Part shown: piece by piece, positions 59,231 through 64,000 of the stretch
Layout of the letters: each line of letters opens with the position of its first letter
Position numbering within the stretch: position 1 is the stretch's first letter
Source: Chitinophagaceae bacterium
GTDB lineage: Bacteria > Bacteroidota > Bacteroidia > Chitinophagales > Chitinophagaceae
Assembly (NCBI GenBank): GCA_024103425.1
Contig: JAGFIS010000008.1
Coordinates: 1 to 64,000, forward strand
DNA length: 64,000 nucleotides
Reading direction: 5' to 3'
The notes under the pieces: generated by a model
Seen by the model: only the letters and a program-made list of their open reading frames with translations
Told to the model about the DNA's origin: nothing
The model's database searches: none
Translations under genes and position numbers: made by a program

Positions 59231-61534
59231 ATGAATAAAAAATGGTTTTTCCTCCTGGTAGTTGTGCTACCCTTCTTTTCCACCGCTCAGAAGCCGGATA
59301 TCATTCCACAACCGGTGAGCCTTGTAACAGGCAATGGCAGTTTTGTGATCGATGAAAACACAACTATTACATTTAATCAATCAGACAACGATTTATCCAA
59401 AGCGGTAAATTATTTCAATGATCATATACAACACATATCGGGATACCGTTTAAAATACAACCAGAAACAAGGCAAAATCATACGGATGAAAACAGAGCCG
59501 ACTGAAGATGTTGGCCCGGAAGGGTATTTGCTCGATGTAGCACCCGATGCCATCACTATCACAGCTAACGACAAGAGAGGTATTTTCTACGCGATGCAGA
59601 CCCTGTTCCAGGTACTTCCTCAGATTCGCACTAATGGACCTTTGGAAGTGCCTGCGATGACGGTAAAAGATTATCCGCGTTTTCAGTGGAGAGGGTTGCA
59701 CCTGGATGTCAGCCGGCATTTTTTCGGACCCGATTTCGTTAAGCGTTACATAGATCTGTTATCACAATACAAATTCAACACCTTCCACTGGCATTTGACG
59801 GACGATCAGGGGTGGAGGATTGAAATCAAGAAATATCCCAATCTCACAAAGACCGGTGCATGGCGCGTAGATAAGAACAACCTGATCTGGGGTGACCGGC
59901 CGCAGGCAAAAGCAGGAGAAAAGCCAACTTACGGCGGCTATTTTACCCGGGAAGAAGTGAAAGATATCGTGCGTTATGCTGCTGAGCGGAATATCACTAT
60001 AGTTCCTGAAATCGAAATGCCCGGGCACAGCGCTGCTGCGATTGCTTCTTATCCTTACCTGAGTTGCAGTCAGAAACCCCAACTGCCGATGACAGGTGGT
60101 AACTATAAAAACATCTCTTCTAACTATTGCGCCGGCAACGACAGTGTTTTTTCCTTCCTTCAGGATGTATTGACGGAAGTGTTTCAGCTTTTTCCTTCTA
60201 AGTTCATCCACGTTGGTGGGGACGAGGTGGATAAAACCGACTGGAAAAACTGTCCCAAGTGCCAGAAACGCATGAAAGAAGAAGGGTTGAAAAATGAAGA
60301 AGAGTTGCAGAGCTACTTCATGAAGAGAATGGAAAAATTCATCTCCGCGAATAACCGCAGGATGATCGGCTGGGACGAGATTCTGGAAGGCGGACTGGCA
60401 CCCGGTGCCACGGTTATGAGCTGGAGAGGCGAAGCCGGAGGAATTGCCGCAGCCAAAATGGGACATGATGTTGTAATGACACCGGGCAACCCGTTGTACT
60501 TCGATCACTATCAGGGTGACCCTGCGCTTGAACCCTTCGGTATCGGAGGATTCAACACACTCAAGAGAGTATACACTTACGATCCCGTGCCGAAAGAACT
60601 CAACAAAGAACAAGCCAAACATATCCTCGGAGCACAGGCCAACCTGTGGGCAGAGTTCATCAAATCTGCGGTACATGCACAATACATGGTACTACCGAGA
60701 ATGGTAGCACTGTCTGAAATTGTGTGGAGTCCGAAAGAAGACCGCGACTGGGACAGCTTCAACAAGCGCTTGCAGACGCACTTCAAATCTTTTGACCAAC
60801 GCGGACTTGTTTACAGCAAGGGCAACTTCAGGGTTGAAATAACCCCTGTGGCCAAAGACGGAAAACTAACTGCCGAGCTTTCAACAGAGATTTATAACGG
60901 AGAGATCCACTATACTACGGACGGCACAGAACCTTCAACAAGGAGTCCGAAATACAACTCCACTCCAATTCCGATTGAGAAGACGACTACGATAAAAGCC
61001 ATCACAGTCAGCCAGGGCAAGAATCAGAGTGTTGTTCCGGCATCACAGACCTTTGCCATCCACAAAGCCATCGGCAGAGATGTGCAATACACCAATCCGG
61101 TGAGTCCGTATTATATGGCCGACGGCCCTAACTCACTCACCGATGGTATCCGCGGAACAGAAGCGATCGGCAGATACTGGCACGGATTCTCCGGAAAAGA
61201 TATGATTGCCACCATTGATCTTGGTTCGGAGCAGGACGTGAGCAGCATTTCGCTTGGCTGTCTGCAACACGCGCGCGACTGGATCATGATGCCGCAATGG
61301 GTGAAGTTTGAGGTTTCTGATAACGGCGTCAATTTCACAGAAGTACAAACAGTAAAGAACGATGTTTCTCCTTACGAGCAACAATCGACTATTAAAGACT
61401 TCACTGCCAACTTCTCTACACGCAAAGCACGGTTTGTACGTGTAACAGCAAAGACAATTGACGGACTGCCCAAAGGGCATCCGGGCGAAGGCAAGCCGGG
61501 GTGGATATTTGTGGACGAGATTATGGTGAACTGA
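59231..61534 (+). CDS. GH20 beta-N-acetylhexosaminidase, secreted
   Basis: A 767-aa glycoside hydrolase family 20 enzyme that removes terminal GlcNAc/GalNAc by substrate-assisted catalysis. It has a signal peptide (MNKKWFFLLVVVLPFFSTAQ), a GH20b N-domain (about 25-150) and the TIM barrel (about 150-500) with the catalytic Asp-Glu in HVGGDEVDK (D331, E332). A chitobiase-like C-terminal domain (about 540-600, YNGEIHYTTDGTEPSTRSPKY) and a discoidin F5/8-type domain (about 635-767) follow. It probably acts on chitin or peptidoglycan/glycoprotein oligosaccharides in the periplasm. The F5/8 domain mirrors that of the GH29 fucosidase in this window. Confidence 0.94.
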   Translation: MNKKWFFLLVVVLPFFSTAQKPDIIPQPVSLVTGNGSFVIDENTTITFNQSDNDLSKAVNYFNDHIQHISGYRLKYNQKQGKIIRMKTEPTEDVGPEGYLLDVAPDAITITANDKRGIFYAMQTLFQVLPQIRTNGPLEVPAMTVKDYPRFQWRGLHLDVSRHFFGPDFVKRYIDLLSQYKFNTFHWHLTDDQGWRIEIKKYPNLTKTGAWRVDKNNLIWGDRPQAKAGEKPTYGGYFTREEVKDIVRYAAERNITIVPEIEMPGHSAAAIASYPYLSCSQKPQLPMTGGNYKNISSNYCAGNDSVFSFLQDVLTEVFQLFPSKFIHVGGDEVDKTDWKNCPKCQKRMKEEGLKNEEELQSYFMKRMEKFISANNRRMIGWDEILEGGLAPGATVMSWRGEAGGIAAAKMGHDVVMTPGNPLYFDHYQGDPALEPFGIGGFNTLKRVYTYDPVPKELNKEQAKHILGAQANLWAEFIKSAVHAQYMVLPRMVALSEIVWSPKEDRDWDSFNKRLQTHFKSFDQRGLVYSKGNFRVEITPVAKDGKLTAELSTEIYNGEIHYTTDGTEPSTRSPKYNSTPIPIEKTTTIKAITVSQGKNQSVVPASQTFAIHKAIGRDVQYTNPVSPYYMADGPNSLTDGIRGTEAIGRYWHGFSGKDMIATIDLGSEQDVSSISLGCLQHARDWIMMPQWVKFEVSDNGVNFTEVQTVKNDVSPYEQQSTIKDFTANFSTRKARFVRVTAKTIDGLPKGHPGEGKPGWIFVDEIMVN

Positions 61535-61554
61535 GAGATTGCTTCATTTAAGCA

Positions 61555-62469
61555 ATGAAAATGACTGTACAGACGAAAGCTACTGCCATAGGGCTAAGTG
61601 CCATTGTGTTATGGAGTTCAACTGTCGGGCTCATCAAAGAGGTCAGTCATTATTTTGGCGCGGCAGCAGGTGCGGCCTTGATTTATACTGTCGCTTCAAT
61701 CTTTTTGGTCTTCACGTTGAAATGGATTCCATTATCAAAGTTCCCGAGGAAATACCTGATCTACGGAGCCTTACTGATGGTCTCCTACGAATTGTGTTTT
61801 GCATTATCCATCGGATATTCTCAAACCAACAAACAGGCTATTGAAGTAGGAATGGTCAATTATCTCTGGCCATCGCTTACGATGATAGCCACCATCATTT
61901 TCATCACCAGGAAAACGAACTGGCTTATCGTTCCGGGCATCATCATATCCGTGATAGGCATCGTATGGGTTTTAAGTGGCGAAGAAGGTTTTTCTGTTTC
62001 TGAAATGCTTATCAATATCCGGACAAATCCATTGAGTTACGGCCTGGCATTCCTTGGTGCTGTTCTGTGGTCGGCATACAGTGTAGTTACCGTTCGTATT
62101 GCAAAGGGGGTAAACGGGATGACATTCTTTTTTATGTTGGTAGCTGTTGCCTTGTGGATTCAATTTTTAATTAGCGGCGGAGAAAACACGATGCAGTTCA
62201 ATGCTTCATCCATTACCTACCTGCTTCTTGCCGCGGCATCTATGGGGTTGGGGTATGCAGCGTGGAATGTGGGTATTCTGCATGGGAACGTAACGCTGTT
62301 GGCAGGAACTTCCAATTTTATCCCGGTATTGTCGTCAGCGATTTCGGCACTTCTGTTGGCAACGTCATTAGGACGTTCTTTTTGGCAGGGCGCTATTTTG
62401 GTATGCGTGGGCTCAGTTCTTTGCCAGTTGGCAGTCAAAGAAAATTTTGGGAAGAAATTGACCACTTAA
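61555..62469 (+). CDS. EamA/DMT family exporter, YddG-like
   Basis: A 304-aa drug/metabolite transporter with ten helices in two EamA repeats (about 8-145 and 155-295). The first repeat starts IGLSAIVLWSSTVGLIKEVSHYFGAAAGAALIY, and IGYSQTNKQAIEVGMVNYLWPSLTMI strongly resembles YddG, the exporter of aromatic amino acids and paraquat. The second repeat includes SYGLAFLGAVLWSAYSVVTVRIAKG. The ATG at 61555 is 20 nt after the hexosaminidase stop. Confidence 0.85.
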   Translation: MKMTVQTKATAIGLSAIVLWSSTVGLIKEVSHYFGAAAGAALIYTVASIFLVFTLKWIPLSKFPRKYLIYGALLMVSYELCFALSIGYSQTNKQAIEVGMVNYLWPSLTMIATIIFITRKTNWLIVPGIIISVIGIVWVLSGEEGFSVSEMLINIRTNPLSYGLAFLGAVLWSAYSVVTVRIAKGVNGMTFFFMLVAVALWIQFLISGGENTMQFNASSITYLLLAAASMGLGYAAWNVGILHGNVTLLAGTSNFIPVLSSAISALLLATSLGRSFWQGAILVCVGSVLCQLAVKENFGKKLTT

Positions 62470-62625
62470 AATAATACCTTATAAAATCCGCATAATGGTA
62501 ACTGTGGGATACTCAATTCTTACACCTCTAATTTGATTACATCATTCAATGCCGGTATAGCTATGAGATTGTGAGCATTCTTCGGAACAACCCCTTAATC
62601 AAAACATTGACGGAGCAGTTCCAAA

Positions 62626-63357
62626 CTATTTACCAAACACTTGTTTCAGAAGATTCGTTGTCTGAGCTGCAGGATCTTTTCGGATTTTTTGTTCTTCCAA
62701 ACCAATCTGGTAAAAAATACCGGCCAATGCTTTTTCCGTCACATACGATACCAGGTCAGGGTTTACCTTATCCTTGCTGAAACGGTTGTACGTTGTAAAA
62801 ACAGTATTCCATGCGCTCACCGCATTTACTCCGTTCAATGATTTCTCAATGGCCGGGCGAAAGCTTTCAGTAAGGCTCGCCGTAGTGGTTTCTTTCAGGT
62901 AATTGGTAGCAGCGTGATCACCCCCGGACAAAATACCTACGGCATCCTTTATACTCATCTGTTTTATTGCCGAAATAAAAATCGGTGCAGCACCTTTAGC
63001 AGCATCTTCGGCGGCGCGGTTCATGCTGAGTATGGCTTTATCCACTAATTTCCCCATGCCGATACTCCGCAGTTTTTTCTCCACTTCCTGTGCTTCTTTC
63101 GGCATGAGTATTTTGACGGCAGCATCTTTAAAAAATCCGTCAACTGCAGAAAGCTTTTCTGTTCCGTGTTTTACACCGGATTCCAGAGCCTCCTTTAAGC
63201 CTGCGGTAATCGTTTCCGGGCTCAGGTTCGACTTTGAAGTGTTGGAAGTAGTCTCGGTAGTGCCCGTAGCTTTTTTTAAAATATCTTTTAATACCTGCCC
63301 TTCTGAATTGTTGACCAGAAAAAAGCTGAAGAGAAAAACTAAAAATATTTTGTTCAT
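62626..63357 (-). CDS. DUF4197 domain protein, secreted
   Basis: A 243-aa protein with signal peptide (MNKIFLVFLFSFFLVNNSEGQ) and a DUF4197 domain over the rest. Family-typical segments are TITAGLKEALESGVKHGTEKLS, FFKDAAVKILMPKEAQEVEKKLRSIG, VGILSGGDHAATNYLKETTTASLTESFRPAIEKSL and YVTEKALAGIFYQIGLEEQKIRKDP. It is all-alpha and probably periplasmic; no function is established. The ATG at 63357 is used because an upstream start at 63384 puts nine extra residues before the signal peptide. Confidence 0.85.
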   Translation of the reverse strand: MNKIFLVFLFSFFLVNNSEGQVLKDILKKATGTTETTSNTSKSNLSPETITAGLKEALESGVKHGTEKLSAVDGFFKDAAVKILMPKEAQEVEKKLRSIGMGKLVDKAILSMNRAAEDAAKGAAPIFISAIKQMSIKDAVGILSGGDHAATNYLKETTTASLTESFRPAIEKSLNGVNAVSAWNTVFTTYNRFSKDKVNPDLVSYVTEKALAGIFYQIGLEEQKIRKDPAAQTTNLLKQVFGK

Positions 63358-63595
63358 AGTGTGCGGTTTGAGGTGAGGAAGCATTTTATTTTCATTGAGG
63401 TTTCTTGCCGGTCAGTTCAAAATACTGTTGTCATACTCATATAAAACTGATATTAATAACGCATATCCGGTAGAGGTGTGTATTTGAATTAGGGAAATAT
63501 TAAGAGATGGGGGGACGATATGAATAAGATTAACGGGATTTACACGCAAACACAATTAGTACAGCAATCAGCTAAACTCCTGGGAAAAACAAGTT

Positions 63596-64000
63596 TTAAA
63601 TATTCTTCCCCTCATTCCAATAATAACTATCCGGATAAATTCTCTTTCCGAAAATCGCCGTGCCGACCCTTACGATAGTCGAACCTTCTTCGATAGCAGT
63701 TTCCAGATCACCACTCATACCCATAGAGAGTTCTGTGGCATCGGGCGGTAATATGCCTTCGCCGATGGCTCTGTCGCGGATGGTGCGCAGCAGGGTGAAT
63801 GAGGGGCGCACTTTCTCTGCTTCGGCAGCAAAGAGGCCGATCGTCATGAGTCCTTTAATCTTTAAAGTATCATAACTGCTAACGGCTTTTATTAAATCCA
63901 TCGCTTCATCAGGATGAGCACCAAACTTACTCTCTTCAAAAGATGTGTTTATCTGAATCATTACATCAATTGATCGTCCTTCAAACTGTAGCCGCCTGTC
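63596..64000 (-). CDS. YggS-family PLP-binding protein (3' part, runs off window)
   Basis: The frame is open from the window edge (RRLQFEGRSIDVMIQINTSFEESKFG), so the gene is cut off at its 5' end. The visible 135 residues are the C-terminal half of a YggS/PLPBP alanine-racemase-fold protein, which binds pyridoxal phosphate and maintains B6 homeostasis. Signatures: IQINTSFEESKFGAHPDEA, LMTIGLFAAEAEKVRPSFTLLR and LSMGMSGDLETAIEEGSTIVRVGTAIFG, the last being the phosphate-binding SMGMSxD motif. The ATG at 63961 is internal, not the start. Confidence 0.9.
   Translation of the reverse strand, partial: DRRLQFEGRSIDVMIQINTSFEESKFGAHPDEAMDLIKAVSSYDTLKIKGLMTIGLFAAEAEKVRPSFTLLRTIRDRAIGEGILPPDATELSMGMSGDLETAIEEGSTIVRVGTAIFGKRIYPDSYYWNEGKNI

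Noticed and set aside
59762..60682. 306-aa open frame on the minus strand
   Set aside because: It is antisense to the GH20 catalytic barrel and has no domain or plausible start context.
1..64000. CRISPR arrays, rRNA genes, transposase-bearing insertion sequences
   Set aside because: No regularly spaced repeat array, rRNA sequence, or transposase frame was seen on either strand.

Overview
The window looks like about 64 kb of a Bacteroidota chromosome, most likely a Chitinophagaceae-type or related sphingobacterial-cytophagal lineage. The evidence is the set of TAnnTTTG-type promoters, the lack of strong Shine-Dalgarno sequences, tRNA genes without an encoded CCA, an alternative complex III plus caa3-type oxidase operon, fused E1 alpha/beta ketoacid dehydrogenase, and several Bacteroidota-only families (DUF4834, IPExxxVDY). 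The genus cannot be fixed from the sequence alone.

Left block (1-9.8 kb): tRNA-Ile(CAU), a HAD phosphatase, a DUF4834 membrane protein, the rimP-nusA-infB translation/transcription operon with structured leader and inter-gene hairpins, a SurA-like periplasmic chaperone, a long PurF-like amidophosphoribosyltransferase and a SixA-like phosphatase.

Mobile block (9849-14502): a compact 4.6 kb element integrated in the 3' end of tRNA-Asn(GUU). It is bounded by a 17-bp direct repeat and carries a tyrosine integrase, an excisionase-like HTH protein, a gene II/X-like Rep protein, a small-terminase-like HTH protein and two orphan proteins. It also has phased AGTAAC integrase arm sites at both ends, two 19-bp repeats next to rep, and a roughly tenfold excess of GCCGGC. 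I see no capsid, large-terminase, morphogenesis or conjugation gene. It looks like a phage satellite or an integrative rolling-circle plasmid and is the main candidate for something undescribed. Two tandem relics of tRNA-Asn lie beside it.

Middle block (14.8-40.7 kb): proton-translocating transhydrogenase (pntA1-A2-B), fused ketoacid dehydrogenase E1, aldehyde dehydrogenase, a flavin reductase, PaaY/PaaI/PaaG-like proteins, an M1 peptidase, a GH29 fucosidase, a MurU-like uridylyltransferase with an AmgK-like kinase fused to a RapZ C-terminal domain (cell-wall sugar recycling), sucD, thyA-folA, a methyltransferase, an M16 peptidase pair, an aspartyl protease, an M28 peptidase, pterin dehydratase and SCO1/SenC.

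Respiratory block (40.7-55.2 kb, all minus strand): actA-B-C-D-E-F (alternative complex III, quinol:cytochrome c oxidoreductase), then cytochrome oxidase subunits II and I, heme o synthase, two subunit-III proteins and subunit IV, closed by a strong terminator. This would pass electrons from menaquinol through ActA/ActE hemes to an aa3-type oxidase.

Right block (55.2-64 kb): purN, a secreted protein of unknown role, a radical SAM/SPASM enzyme, an AI-2E-family permease, GH20 hexosaminidase, a YddG-like exporter, a DUF4197 protein and the 3' part of a YggS-family PLP protein that runs off the window.
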